A stretch of 64,000 bases of DNA from an uncultured Ligilactobacillus sp. (GCA_934215475.1 CAKPZY010000002.1:108169-172168), one strand, 5' to 3'; counted from the first letter of the stretch, positions 11,761 to 21,323 are shown. Notes: generated by a model not told the origin, from the letters alone. Program-made: numbers and translations.

Positions 11761-11776
11761 TGTTTCACGTGAAACA
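11761..11776. promoter_or_regulatory. parS: parS site (ParB/Spo0J binding)
   Basis: TGTTTCACGTGAAACA is a perfect palindrome matching the consensus parS sequence of Firmicutes. parS sites cluster around oriC and load ParB and SMC for chromosome segregation; a position 11.8 kb from dnaA fits. Confidence 0.9.
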
Positions 11777-11812
11777 TTTTTAAAAATAGCTTAATCAAAT
11801 TCAGCAAATATG

Positions 11813-11841
11813 TTGACAAAAAAAGATCGACCATATATAGT
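11813..11841 (+). promoter_or_regulatory. Promoter of the BceAB-type operon
   Basis: TTGACA (11813-11818), a 17-base spacer and TATAGT (11836-11841). Confidence 0.65.
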
Positions 11842-11897
11842 TAGTTACATAAGTGATTAACCAAGCAACAAACCAAGTATAGCATAGGAGGAAAAGC

Positions 11898-12674
11898 ATG
11901 AATAAGAAGAGTTTACCTATTGTAGAAGCTGATAATATAACAAAAATATATGGCCAGAAAGGTGAAAAGAGCTACTCAGCCCTTAAGGGAGTTAGCTTTA
12001 AAGTGCAACCCGGAGAATTTATCGGTATCATGGGTGCATCTGGGTCAGGCAAAACGACGCTTTTGAACATTTTAACGACATTAGATCAACCCACAGGGGG
12101 CAGCGTCAAAATTAACGGCAAAGATATTACTAAGTTGAAAGGTAATGACATTGCTGATTTTCGTGCTAAAAAAATTGGTTTTATTTTCCAGGACTTCAAC
12201 TTACTTGAAAATTTAACTAATAGTGAAAATATTGCTTTACCATTGGCATTACAAAATGTTAATAAAAAACAGATCCAGCCTAGAATTCAGCGACTGGCTG
12301 AGCAATTATCCATCACTGGAATAATGAATAATTACCCGAATGAAATTTCAGGAGGTCAAAAGCAAAGGGTGGCAGCCGCTCGAGCACTCATCAGCGAGCC
12401 AACGATGATTTTTGGTGATGAGCCAACTGGAGCTTTAGATTCTTCCAGTACCACAGACTTACTAGAAATGATGATTACTATTAATCAGCAACAAAATGTT
12501 CCAATTTTGATGGTTACACATGATCCCCTATCTGCAAGTTATTGTCAGCGGATCTTGTTTATCCAAGATGGTAAGATTGGACAAGAATTGAAAAGTAACG
12601 GTAAAACACGCAAGCAGTTTTACCAGGAGATTCTTGATGACCTAGGCGCTTTTCAAAGTCAGGGGGAGAAATAA
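11898..12674 (+). CDS. ABC transporter ATP-binding protein, BceA/MacB type
   Basis: 258-residue nucleotide-binding subunit of a peptide-antibiotic resistance type ABC system. Walker A GASGSGKTT (about 46-54), signature SGGQKQR (about 151-157), Walker B IFGDEPTGALD (about 171-181) and the D-loop DSSS are all intact. GGAGG precedes the ATG and the stop is one base before the permease gene. BceAB systems remove antimicrobial peptides from lipid II cycle targets. A BceRS-type sensor kinase and regulator, usual neighbours, are absent here. Confidence 0.88.
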   Translation: MNKKSLPIVEADNITKIYGQKGEKSYSALKGVSFKVQPGEFIGIMGASGSGKTTLLNILTTLDQPTGGSVKINGKDITKLKGNDIADFRAKKIGFIFQDFNLLENLTNSENIALPLALQNVNKKQIQPRIQRLAEQLSITGIMNNYPNEISGGQKQRVAAARALISEPTMIFGDEPTGALDSSSTTDLLEMMITINQQQNVPILMVTHDPLSASYCQRILFIQDGKIGQELKSNGKTRKQFYQEILDDLGAFQSQGEK

Positions 12675-12675
12675 T

Positions 12676-14496
12676 ATGTTACACAAATTGGCATTGACTG
12701 GGATCAAAAGTCGTTTGCGGGATTATTTGGTCCTGTTTGCCGGTTTAGTAGTTTCAAGTACAGTCTTTTATATGTTTGAAGCTCTTGCCACAAACCCTGA
12801 ATTTTTGAAAAATAGTACTAATGGCCTGAACGTAGTATCATTTATCTTTCAAATAGGGTCAGTTTTGCTGACGATCATCTCACTTGTTTATATATTTTAT
12901 GCCAACTCGTTTTTGTTGAGCATGCGGCAACATGATTATGGGATGTTTCTAGTTTTAGGAGCAAAGCCAAAGAAAATCGGTCGGTTGATTTTAACAGAAA
13001 CGATGCTTGTCGGAGTGTTTTCCAGTTTAATTGGGGTCATCCTGGGGTGCATTTTAACTAGTTCGGTAGGGACATACATGATGCAGATTATTTTGCACAA
13101 CAAGATCCAAAATTTTCAGCCAATATATTTACCAGCAGTTTTTGCAACTTTGATTTTATACGTTGTATTATTCTTATTAGCTGGGTTGATCAACCGCCGC
13201 AAATTGGTCAAAACGTCGGTCTTGGAGCTGCTTAAAGGTGACAGTCAACCAAACAGGCCGCAACTAAACCCGTGGTCTCAAGCTATTCAAGTAATTGCGG
13301 GTTTATTATTACTCACAAGCGGGTATTTCACGATGGCACATTTGCTTCAATTTCAGGGAATAGGGATCGTATATTCCTTGATCGTGATCGTGGCTGGGAC
13401 GTACTTCTTATTTAATGCCGTTTTAGTATGGTTGATAGTACTGCTAAAGAAAACTGGCTGGGCACAACGAGGTTTGAATAATTTTACTCTTTCACAGCTT
13501 AGTTTCCGGATCAGAAACTATACTAAGATTTTATCTACTGTCTCGATTTTATTTGCTTTGGCCTTAGGAGCGATCACAGTTGCAATGGGTTTTGGCAAAG
13601 AAATTGAGGCATTTTCTCAAGGCGGTAGTGCTTATACTATGGCATTAGAAAATCCTGATCAGAAAGTTAAACAACAGATAGCTGAGCTCAACCTCGACAA
13701 ACGAGTCGATTATTCGCAAAAAGAAACCAATGGAACAGTGTACTATAACCAGGATGAGTTTAACCAGACACCATTGCAAAATATTCCGGGAAACTGGGCA
13801 CGTAAGTCAATCAAAGGTGAAACTCAAAAAGTTAGCTTTGAAAACTTAGATGGCGTTAATATCCAGCATAATACAGACGCACTATCCGTTTTACAAAAAG
13901 GAGGATTTAATAAACAAGTTAAAGTTGTTTCTGCCAGAGAATTTTCTTCTATTAAAGTCCCAGAACAGAAACTGTATTTATTTAGGGTAAAAGACGTTCA
14001 AAAGAGTCAGGGTAAATTAGATCAAATTACAAAGACTCTCTACCCAAATTCCTATGAAAAAATGCGTCTCACCATTCCTGGTGGTTATTCTAACTATTTG
14101 CATGCTCAAGAAGGGTTTGGTGGCTTTGAGTTTATGGGCTTTTTCTTAGGAATAGCATTCTTGGCTATGTTGGCCAGTTGTTTAATGTTTAAAATTTTGA
14201 GTGGTGCCAACAGCGACCAGCAGCGCTATGAGATGTTGAATAAACTTGGGGTCAGGCAAAGGATATTAAGACAGTCTATTTCCCGGGAAATAATCATATT
14301 ATATGCTTTGCCGGGTATCTTAGGTATCGTCGACGTTTTGTTTGGTTTGCAGATGTTTAAATCGCTAATGTTGTCTCCATATGGAGGAATTTGGCTGCCA
14401 TTCTTGATTTTTATCGTGCTGTACTTGGCATATTATATTGTTACAGTAAAATTGTACGAACAATTAGTTTTACCGCAACTTAAGATCAATAAGTAG
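12676..14496 (+). CDS. ABC transporter permease, BceB/FtsX type
   Basis: 606-residue membrane protein. Membrane segments near the N-terminus are followed by a FtsX-like block, then a hydrophilic, presumably extracellular domain of roughly 150 residues (about 320-470), and a final group of membrane segments. This is the BceB layout, with the large loop acting in peptide sensing. It starts one base after the ATPase stop codon. The BceB assignment rests on architecture and partner. Substrate unknown. Confidence 0.85.
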   Translation: MLHKLALTGIKSRLRDYLVLFAGLVVSSTVFYMFEALATNPEFLKNSTNGLNVVSFIFQIGSVLLTIISLVYIFYANSFLLSMRQHDYGMFLVLGAKPKKIGRLILTETMLVGVFSSLIGVILGCILTSSVGTYMMQIILHNKIQNFQPIYLPAVFATLILYVVLFLLAGLINRRKLVKTSVLELLKGDSQPNRPQLNPWSQAIQVIAGLLLLTSGYFTMAHLLQFQGIGIVYSLIVIVAGTYFLFNAVLVWLIVLLKKTGWAQRGLNNFTLSQLSFRIRNYTKILSTVSILFALALGAITVAMGFGKEIEAFSQGGSAYTMALENPDQKVKQQIAELNLDKRVDYSQKETNGTVYYNQDEFNQTPLQNIPGNWARKSIKGETQKVSFENLDGVNIQHNTDALSVLQKGGFNKQVKVVSAREFSSIKVPEQKLYLFRVKDVQKSQGKLDQITKTLYPNSYEKMRLTIPGGYSNYLHAQEGFGGFEFMGFFLGIAFLAMLASCLMFKILSGANSDQQRYEMLNKLGVRQRILRQSISREIIILYALPGILGIVDVLFGLQMFKSLMLSPYGGIWLPFLIFIVLYLAYYIVTVKLYEQLVLPQLKINK

Positions 14497-14529
14497 TTAC
14501 ATCAGTGAGGTAGAGTAATTAATGTTTGG

Positions 14530-14558
14530 TTGACAGGTTGTTATTAGTGCTATATTAA
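14530..14558 (+). promoter_or_regulatory. Promoter of the YtrA-type operon
   Basis: TTGACA (14530-14535) followed after 17 bases by TATTAA (14553-14558). Confidence 0.55.
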
Positions 14559-14608
14559 AACTCGTATTCACGAAAAAAGAGGTTAAAAAATGAAGCGTGG
14601 TGATGGTA

Positions 14609-14980
14609 ATGCAGTTTAATTTCGACAGTTCAGAGCCTTTATATCGACAAGTTGCAGAGCAAATCGAAAATGCGATCTTCCTGGGAAGCTTTTCCGCCGG
14701 AGAACAGATCCCGTCTACAACTGAAATTTCACGTGATTTTCAAATCAACCCGGCAACGGTATTGAAGGGTATGAATATTTTAGTATCCGATGGGTTAATT
14801 CAAAAAAAACGAGGTATGGGAATGTTTGTCTTGGATAAAGCTCAAGATAAGATCAAAGCAAAGAGAAAAAACGAATTTTTCCACGATTATATTTTAAATA
14901 TGGTGACCGAGGCTAAGAATTTAGGCTTAGATAAACATGCGATAGTTTCTTTGGTCGAGAAAGGATTTGAAGAAGAATGA
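14609..14980 (+). CDS. GntR-family transcriptional regulator, YtrA type
   Basis: Short regulator with a GntR winged helix (PLYRQVAEQIENAI, SAGEQIPSTTEISRDFQINPATVLKGMNIL) and only a short helical C-terminal tail, as in the YtrA subfamily that represses its own ABC operon. The start is ambiguous: in-frame GTG 14597, ATG 14603 and ATG 14609 all exist. I prefer 14609 because family members begin close to the FNFD motif. The best-placed ribosome-binding site (GAGG 14579-14582) instead serves an ATG at 14590 that opens a 9-codon frame ending at 14619. The stop overlaps the next gene by four bases (ATGA). Confidence 0.85.
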   Translation: MQFNFDSSEPLYRQVAEQIENAIFLGSFSAGEQIPSTTEISRDFQINPATVLKGMNILVSDGLIQKKRGMGMFVLDKAQDKIKAKRKNEFFHDYILNMVTEAKNLGLDKHAIVSLVEKGFEEE

Positions 14981-15846
14981 CAGAAATAACTATGAGCCAG
15001 ATCTCCAAAAAATTTGGCAGACAGTTGGTTTTAAATGGGATCAGTTTAAAACTCAAACCCAAGACAATTTACGGTCTACTCGGCCGTAATGGTGCCGGTA
15101 AAAGTACTTTATTAAACATTTTAACGGATAGAATACCCGCAACTAGCGGTGAGGTAAAGATCAATGGACAAAGCAACCAAAATAACGATCAGCAATTGGG
15201 TAAGATTTACATGATGAGCGAACAAAACCTTTATTCCGAAAGAACAAAAGTCTTCCAGCTATTTCGCCAGACAGCTCTTTTTTATCCGGGGTTTGATTTT
15301 GAATTTGCCCATCAATTAGCTAGCAAGTTCGCCTTAAACGAAAATTTGCGCTTTGGGAAGTTGTCAACCGGCTACCGCTCGATCCTAAAAGATATTATCG
15401 CTTTGTCGGTGGACGCAGATTTTGTGTTGTTAGATGAGCCGACTCTTGGTTTGGATGCTAATCATCGAGAACTTTTTTATCAAGAACTGGTTGCCACATA
15501 TGCGAAACACCCACGCACTTTTGTGATCTCCACTCATCTGATCGAAGAAATAGCAGGAATAGTAGAAAATGTACTATTGATCAGGAATGGCAAGTTAGTG
15601 CTGAATGACACGACCGAGAACCTTTTAGCCCATAGCCACTCAGTAACAGGTCCCGAAAAAGAGGTCCAGGAGTACACCAAAGGAGTAAATGTTATCGGCA
15701 GTGATAGTTTAGGGAAATTACGTTCGAATTATGTTTTTGGCGAGTTAAACGAAGAACGCGCCTTACCTGACACAGTCACGGTAGCTGGCATGGATCTGCA
15801 AAAACTCTTTATCAACCTAACCAGTCACCAAGATGAGGGGGAATAG
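14977..15846 (+). CDS. ABC transporter ATP-binding protein, YtrB type
   Basis: 289-residue ATPase with Walker A GRNGAGKST (about 36-44) and Walker B FVLLDEPTLGLD. The signature motif is LSTGYRS instead of LSGGQ, a deviation seen in the YtrB-like branch. A C-terminal extension of about 80 residues follows the core. It overlaps the regulator gene and sits two bases before the permease, so the three form one operon. Such systems are often induced by cell-wall-active compounds; the substrate is unknown. Confidence 0.86.
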   Translation: MTEITMSQISKKFGRQLVLNGISLKLKPKTIYGLLGRNGAGKSTLLNILTDRIPATSGEVKINGQSNQNNDQQLGKIYMMSEQNLYSERTKVFQLFRQTALFYPGFDFEFAHQLASKFALNENLRFGKLSTGYRSILKDIIALSVDADFVLLDEPTLGLDANHRELFYQELVATYAKHPRTFVISTHLIEEIAGIVENVLLIRNGKLVLNDTTENLLAHSHSVTGPEKEVQEYTKGVNVIGSDSLGKLRSNYVFGELNEERALPDTVTVAGMDLQKLFINLTSHQDEGE

Positions 15847-15848
15847 AA

Positions 15849-16640
15849 ATGAAATTAAAAAAAGCTTTTCAGTATGAATTTTTGGAAGGCATTCGAGTAA
15901 TGGGATGGACGGCTCTTTGGGCGGTTGTTGCACTGATATTTGTTCCCATTATTGTCACAGCTTTAACGGGCAGAATGAATACTTTGAGTCCCGAGGACTT
16001 TCTTCCAAACGGTTTCCTAGGATTTGCCTTGATGATTTTCTTGCTCATATTCAGTGCCGCCACCTATGACAGTTTTCAATTTTTGATTCAAAACGGTGTC
16101 GGACGCAAGACGTATTTTTACTCTAAAACGTTGACGATCATTAGCATCAGCATTATTGGCAACATCGCCAGACTCTTGTATAATTGGGGGGCTTTACCAT
16201 TTAATAAAACCCGCAATGGTTTTGAAATTTCAAGTTTTGATGCATTATACCAGCATTATTTTTCTGGGGCATTTTTCAATAATATGATGTTATTTATACT
16301 ATTGGTGGTCTTCACGATTTGTATTGCGGCTACTTTAATGTTTAGCGGCAGTATTCTTAGTTTGTTTGATCGACGAGTGCAAATTATCTTGATCATCGGC
16401 ATCCCGATCATGTTGATCTTAGCCCTTTTGATCATTTTGAGAGTTGATACTGGTTGGGGGTGGCAACTAACATGGATCGGTAAAGCCATATACTGGATAG
16501 TTGGGGTACCTGCAGAATATACTCCAGCAGACATAGGTCATTGGAACCTATGGCATCCATTGATTTCCGGCGTTATTTATTCACTGGTGCTGTTTGGCGG
16601 GACATATTTCTTTAATTTGAAACTTAAAACACCCCGCTAA
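15849..16640 (+). CDS. ABC transporter permease, partner of the YtrB-type ATPase
   Basis: 263-residue membrane protein with about six predicted hydrophobic segments and no recognised extracellular domain. Linked to the upstream ATPase by a two-base gap and ended by a terminator at 16653-16686. Assigned from context and topology, not from a diagnostic motif. Confidence 0.8.
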   Translation: MKLKKAFQYEFLEGIRVMGWTALWAVVALIFVPIIVTALTGRMNTLSPEDFLPNGFLGFALMIFLLIFSAATYDSFQFLIQNGVGRKTYFYSKTLTIISISIIGNIARLLYNWGALPFNKTRNGFEISSFDALYQHYFSGAFFNNMMLFILLVVFTICIAATLMFSGSILSLFDRRVQIILIIGIPIMLILALLIILRVDTGWGWQLTWIGKAIYWIVGVPAEYTPADIGHWNLWHPLISGVIYSLVLFGGTYFFNLKLKTPR

Positions 16641-16652
16641 TTTTTAAAAAAG

Positions 16653-16686
16653 TTGGTCTTCCTTAATAAGAAGGCCAATTTTTTTG
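16653..16686 (+). terminator. Terminator of the YtrA-type operon
   Basis: TTGGTCTTC pairs with GAAGGCCAA (one G-T pair) around a short AT-rich loop, followed by seven Ts. Confidence 0.85.
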
Positions 16687-16976
16687 GCATTTTTTAATTT
16701 AAATATTGATGATATGCTTTTTATGTTTAGCGGTAATGATAGGATCACAGAATTTCACGTTTTTATTGTTTCGTGTAATTCGGTATTTACACTCAGATAT
16801 GATAAAATAATAAGGAATAGCAGCTATGTTTATAGTTATATCATGGGGGAGCTTATTATTTTTGCTGAATCACACAGCTTTTTTTATTTAAAAATGAATG
16901 CTAAAATCTAGTCACTTTTATTTAGCGGTTCAGAGTGTAATTTTGCATTTAGGGTTGTAAAAGAAGAGGAAGTATT
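16687..16976. other. AT-rich intergenic region before gdpP
   Basis: No convincing gene. A 75-codon open frame at 16684-16911 begins inside the terminator, has no ribosome-binding site and a random-looking composition. The gdpP ribosome-binding site (AGAGGAAG) lies at its end; no clear promoter was recognised. Confidence 0.5.
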
Positions 16977-19004
16977 ATGAAGAACAAATGGTTACAAAAT
17001 TTTGGTCATGTGCTAGACATCTTTAAAAATGAGCAGTTTCGGGTAGTCGCTCTTTTATTGATCGCTCTTGCTATTGCGGTCGATGTTTTGGCATTTGCCT
17101 TTAACTGGATCTTCGGTATTGTTTTCTTGCTGGTAGTGATCTTAGTCATCATAGCAGCTTTTGCTACGCTAACTGGGATTCGTTCCCAGACAAGTGATTA
17201 TATCTCTAATTTAACCTATCAGATCCAACGTGATGAGCAAGACGCTTTGATCAGGATGCCGATCGGGATCTTAATGTTCAATAAAAATACTGAGATCGAC
17301 TGGGTCAATCCGTACCTCCAGTCTTATTTTGGTAAGACTGATATTTTGGGGCGCAGCATGGACGAAGTGGATCCGGAACTGGCTAAGCTGATCAAGCAGA
17401 ATATAGACAATAAAGACGACGTGGAAGTCCAGTGGCATGATAATTATTTTAATATTTTGATCCAAAAGGACATGCGCGTGGTGTATTTATTGGACATTAC
17501 TCATTATGCCCAGATCCAAAAGAAATATGATGATTCGCAGCTTGTGTTGGGGCAGGTCTTTTTGGATAACTATGATGAGGTCACCAAATCACTGAATGAC
17601 ACGGATATCTCCAATTTAGACAATTTTGTGGCCAATACCTTGTCTGACTGGGCTAAAAAGTTCGGCATGTTTTTAAAAAAGGTCGATCAAGATCGCTACT
17701 TTATCCTTGCTTACACTGGGACTTTAAACGCGATCGAAAACGAAAAGTTCAACATCTTAGATACGATCCGTGACAAAACTTCTAAAGGCAATGCGCCTTT
17801 AACGTTAAGTATGGGAATCGCATATGGTAATGATGATCTATCAGAATTGTCGGACCAATCACAAAATAACTTGGACCTAGCATTAGGACGCGGCGGCGAC
17901 CAGGTCGTTGTTCGTAAGGTCGACGGACAAGCTCGTTTCTATGGCGGGACTACTGACCCGATGGCTAAACGGACCCGCGTCAGAGCGAGGATGATCTCTC
18001 AAGCACTCAGAGATTTGATGAATCAATCACGGCAAATATTTGTCATGGGACATCAACGGCCTGACATGGATTCAGTAGGTGCCTGCCTAGGTATTCGGCG
18101 GATAGCCGCCATGAATAATAAACAATGTTGGGTCGTGTTAGATCAGGAGAATCTTCATTCCGATGTCACACGCTTGATGCAAGAATTGAAAAAAGACGAT
18201 AAGATCAGTCAGTCGGTCATTACCCCAGAAGAGGCATTGGAAAAAGCGGACCAAAACGATTTACTGATCATGGTCGATCATTCAAAGAAGTCGATCTCCA
18301 CTAGTCCGGAATTATACGACAAGTTGGAAAATCGTATCATGGTTATCGATCATCATCGGCGCGGAGAAGAATTCCCAGAAAACCCAATGCTTGTCTATAT
18401 CGAACCATATGCTAGTTCGACTTGTGAGCTGATAACTGAAATGTTCGAGTATCAATCACGTGAAAGTGAACCGATCAATCGCTTGGAAGCAACTGCTATG
18501 TTAACTGGTATCGTGATCGACACACAGTCGTTTTCACAACATACTGGGACGCGAACATTCGACGCAGCCAGTTATTTGCGTGCTTTAGGGGCTGATCAGT
18601 CGCTTGTCAGTCACTTTATGAAAGAAAATGTTGATAGTTACATGAACCGGAGTCATTTGATCGATCGAGTTGAATTTAAAGAGGATGGCAACGCCATATG
18701 TGCCGGTGAAGATGACCAGATTTACGATCCAGTCACGGCAGCGCAGGCGGCTGATTCTTTGCTCTCGGTTAGCGGAGTTGAGGCTTCATTTGCCATTACA
18801 CGTCGTTCAGAGGATTCTGTGGGGATCTCGGCGCGGAGTTCAGGCCAGAGAAACGTCCAGTTGATAATGGAACAAATGGGCGGTGGCGGTCATTTGTCAG
18901 TAGCGGCTACCCAGATCGAAGGGAAGACAGTAGAAGAAGTTCGTGCGCAGCTGCTTGAAATTTTACAAAAAGCGCAGGAAAATGAAGGAGAACCAGCTGA
19001 GTAA
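16977..19004 (+). CDS. gdpP: Cyclic-di-AMP phosphodiesterase GdpP
   Basis: Membrane-bound DHH-family enzyme that hydrolyses c-di-AMP, a signal for potassium, osmotic and cell-wall balance. The 675 residues show two N-terminal membrane helices (about 20-65), a PAS-like domain, a degenerate GGDEF domain (about 175-305), a DHH domain with HQRPDMDSVGA (about 360) and VIDHHRRG, and a DHHA1 domain with GGGGHLSVAA near the end. All expected catalytic motifs are present and length is normal. It precedes rplI and dnaB as in other Firmicutes. Confidence 0.95.
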   Translation: MKNKWLQNFGHVLDIFKNEQFRVVALLLIALAIAVDVLAFAFNWIFGIVFLLVVILVIIAAFATLTGIRSQTSDYISNLTYQIQRDEQDALIRMPIGILMFNKNTEIDWVNPYLQSYFGKTDILGRSMDEVDPELAKLIKQNIDNKDDVEVQWHDNYFNILIQKDMRVVYLLDITHYAQIQKKYDDSQLVLGQVFLDNYDEVTKSLNDTDISNLDNFVANTLSDWAKKFGMFLKKVDQDRYFILAYTGTLNAIENEKFNILDTIRDKTSKGNAPLTLSMGIAYGNDDLSELSDQSQNNLDLALGRGGDQVVVRKVDGQARFYGGTTDPMAKRTRVRARMISQALRDLMNQSRQIFVMGHQRPDMDSVGACLGIRRIAAMNNKQCWVVLDQENLHSDVTRLMQELKKDDKISQSVITPEEALEKADQNDLLIMVDHSKKSISTSPELYDKLENRIMVIDHHRRGEEFPENPMLVYIEPYASSTCELITEMFEYQSRESEPINRLEATAMLTGIVIDTQSFSQHTGTRTFDAASYLRALGADQSLVSHFMKENVDSYMNRSHLIDRVEFKEDGNAICAGEDDQIYDPVTAAQAADSLLSVSGVEASFAITRRSEDSVGISARSSGQRNVQLIMEQMGGGGHLSVAATQIEGKTVEEVRAQLLEILQKAQENEGEPAE

Positions 19005-19080
19005 TATTTAAGATAGCAAGTGAATTTGAAATAAGTCATTGCTATAATTAAATTAACGATGCATTGCAGGAGGAATTTTC

Positions 19081-19530
19081 ATGAAAGTTATTTTCACACA
19101 AGATGTAAGCCACAAAGGTAAACGGGGAGAAGTAAAAGAACTTCCTGATGGTTTTGCGAACTTCTTGATCAAAAGCAATAAAGCTAAAAAAGCCAGTGCG
19201 GCTGCGATGAGCAGATTAAAAGGGCAGCAGCATGCCGAAGCCAAAAAAGAAGCGGAATATCTTTTGGAAGCAAAAGATTTGAAAACCAAACTTGAATCAG
19301 GCAAATATGTGGTTGAATTGAAAGCTAAAGCCGGTAAGGATGGCCGTTTGTTTGGCTCTGTCACGTCTAAACAGATTGCTCAAGGATTGGAAAAGCAATA
19401 CGGATTAAAAATCGATAAACGAAAGATGGACCTCAATGAACCGATCCGTTCGATGGGATATGCTAATGTGCCAGTCAAGCTGCATAACGAAGTTTCCTCT
19501 AAGATCAGAGTCCACATTTCAGAAAAATAA
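19081..19530 (+). CDS. rplI: 50S ribosomal protein L9
   Basis: L9 binds 23S rRNA at the base of the L1 stalk. 149 residues: N-terminal domain MKVIFTQDVSHKGKRGEVKEL with the GYANFLI-like DGFANFLIKSNKAKKA, a long central helix and a C-terminal rRNA-binding domain. AGGAGG precedes the ATG. A weak hairpin (TTCCGTCTG/CAGCGGAA) lies at about 19550-19590. Confidence 0.96.
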   Translation: MKVIFTQDVSHKGKRGEVKELPDGFANFLIKSNKAKKASAAAMSRLKGQQHAEAKKEAEYLLEAKDLKTKLESGKYVVELKAKAGKDGRLFGSVTSKQIAQGLEKQYGLKIDKRKMDLNEPIRSMGYANVPVKLHNEVSSKIRVHISEK

Positions 19531-19637
19531 CAGCACTTATTAAACTGGAAGGTTCCGTCTGTTGAACAGAAATCCTGTAAGCAGCGGAACTTTCGTTTAT
19601 GTTGCACAGCACGCAATGGGTAACGACATATTTTTGC

Positions 19638-19646
19638 TGTGGATAA
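19638..19646 (-). promoter_or_regulatory. Perfect DnaA box upstream of dnaB
   Basis: TGTGGATAA, the complement of the consensus DnaA box TTATCCACA, lies 47 bases before the dnaB start. It may let DnaA influence dnaB transcription. Confidence 0.6.
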
Positions 19647-19692
19647 TGTCTTAAAGTCAGCATTTTATTGAGTAATAGAAAGGAACACTGTC

Positions 19693-21069
19693 ATGGATAA
19701 TGACGCTTTGATGGACAATTTGCCACCACAAAATATTGAGGCGGAGCAAGCCGTTTTAGGGGCGGTCTTTTTGAGCACTGATGCTTTAGCCGATGCGATG
19801 GAATATATTGAGCCGGAAGATTTTTATCGACGCGCTCATCAGATCATGTTTCAAGCGATGATCGACTTAAATGATGCCGGAGAGGGTATCGATGTAGTGA
19901 CTGTCAAAGATCAGCTCGACCAAAACAATCAATTGGATGATGTTGGCGGTGTTGCTTATATTGCAGAATTAGCTTCTTCGGTCCCAACCGCTGCCAATGC
20001 AGCATATTATGCGCGTATCGTTGAAGAAAAGGCCATGCTGCGCAGATTGATCTCAACAGCATCCAACATTATGAGCTCTGCCCAGAACCAAGATGAAGAT
20101 GTTCCGGCATTGCTTGATGATGCAGAACGCCAAATCATGGATGTCTCAGAACGCCGCAACAGAAGCGGTTTTAGACAGATCGATCAAGTGTTGAAGGAAG
20201 CCTTAGAACAGGTCGATAAATTATCTCAGGAACACGAAGACATTACCGGTTTGCCTACAGGTTACCGCGACTTTGATTTAATGACGGCTGGATTGCAGCC
20301 GGATAATTTGATCATTTTGGCAGCGCGCCCGGCTGTTGGTAAAACGGCGCTCGCCTTAAATATCGCCCAAAACGTTGGGACAGCAACTGATTCCAATGTT
20401 GCCATTTTTTCACTGGAAATGAGTGCTGAATCTTTGGTCAACCGGATGCTTTGCGCGGAGGGGTCGATCAATGCGAATCATTTGCGCAACGGTCAACTAA
20501 CAGATGATGAATGGCAGAGTTTGATCGTAGCGATGGGAAGTTTGTCCAAAACTAATATTTTCATTGATGATACTCCCGGCATCAAAATGAGTGAGATTCG
20601 CGCCAAATGTCGGCGCTTGGCGAAAGAAAAGCACGGACTTGACCTGATAGTTGTTGATTATTTGCAGTTGATCGAAGGATCAAATAAAGAAAGTCGGCAA
20701 CAAGAAGTTTCTGAAATTTCTCGGCAGTTAAAGAAATTAGCTAAAGAATTATCAGTGCCAATCATTGCATTATCTCAGTTGTCGCGTGGAGTAGAACAGC
20801 GCCAAGATAAACGGCCGGTTTTGTCAGACATTCGGGAATCCGGATCGATCGAGCAGGATGCAGATATTGTTGCTTTCTTATACCGTGATGATTATTATGA
20901 GCGAGATAATGAAGATAATGACAATGAGGAAAACGAAGGCGAACAAGATATCGGTGAGGTGGAATTGATCATCGAAAAAAATCGTTCTGGCGCACGTGGA
21001 ACTGTAAAACTAGTGTTTATTAAATCGTATAATAAATTTTCAAATATTGCTTATCGGCCGGAACAATAA
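19693..21069 (+). CDS. dnaB: Replicative DNA helicase DnaB
   Basis: Hexameric helicase of the replication fork (called DnaC in Bacillus). The 458 residues have an N-terminal helical domain beginning LPPQNIEAEQAVLGAVF and a RecA-like ATPase with Walker A ARPAVGKTA (about 212-220), Walker B LIVVDYLQLI and the arginine-finger region ISRQLKKLAKEL. An acidic insert (NEDNDNEENEGEQD) lies near the C-terminus. Terminates at a strong hairpin (21084-21114). Confidence 0.97.
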   Translation: MDNDALMDNLPPQNIEAEQAVLGAVFLSTDALADAMEYIEPEDFYRRAHQIMFQAMIDLNDAGEGIDVVTVKDQLDQNNQLDDVGGVAYIAELASSVPTAANAAYYARIVEEKAMLRRLISTASNIMSSAQNQDEDVPALLDDAERQIMDVSERRNRSGFRQIDQVLKEALEQVDKLSQEHEDITGLPTGYRDFDLMTAGLQPDNLIILAARPAVGKTALALNIAQNVGTATDSNVAIFSLEMSAESLVNRMLCAEGSINANHLRNGQLTDDEWQSLIVAMGSLSKTNIFIDDTPGIKMSEIRAKCRRLAKEKHGLDLIVVDYLQLIEGSNKESRQQEVSEISRQLKKLAKELSVPIIALSQLSRGVEQRQDKRPVLSDIRESGSIEQDADIVAFLYRDDYYERDNEDNDNEENEGEQDIGEVELIIEKNRSGARGTVKLVFIKSYNKFSNIAYRPEQ

Positions 21070-21083
21070 CCGCCGATTTGAAA

Positions 21084-21114
21084 CGGTCTTCCCGATCTAG
21101 GAAGACCGCTTTTT
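21084..21114 (+). terminator. Terminator after dnaB
   Basis: CGGTCTTCC (21084-21092) pairs with GGAAGACCG (21100-21108) around 7 bases, followed by Ts. Confidence 0.92.
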
Positions 21115-21323
21115 ACGTACCAATAGACAATTATCCATAAAAAATAGACGTTTTAGTTGAAAATCATCTTTGCCGCTTATTAGCGTGTCGGCGACTTTTA
21201 CACGTTTACCCAAAAAAACCTCGAATTTCAAAAACAACGAATTTTATTTGGGAGCTTGTGCAATTTCATTCAAATAAATGAGAACTATTTTTTTAAAAAA
21301 AGCAAAATTATTCGTCATTTTGC

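Noticed and set aside
16684..16911. 75-codon frame after the YtrA-type operon
   Set aside because: The start lies within the terminator T run and there is no ribosome-binding site.
18454..18469. CACGTG-containing sequence in gdpP as another parS
   Set aside because: Only the core hexamer matches; the flanks do not fit the 16-base palindrome.
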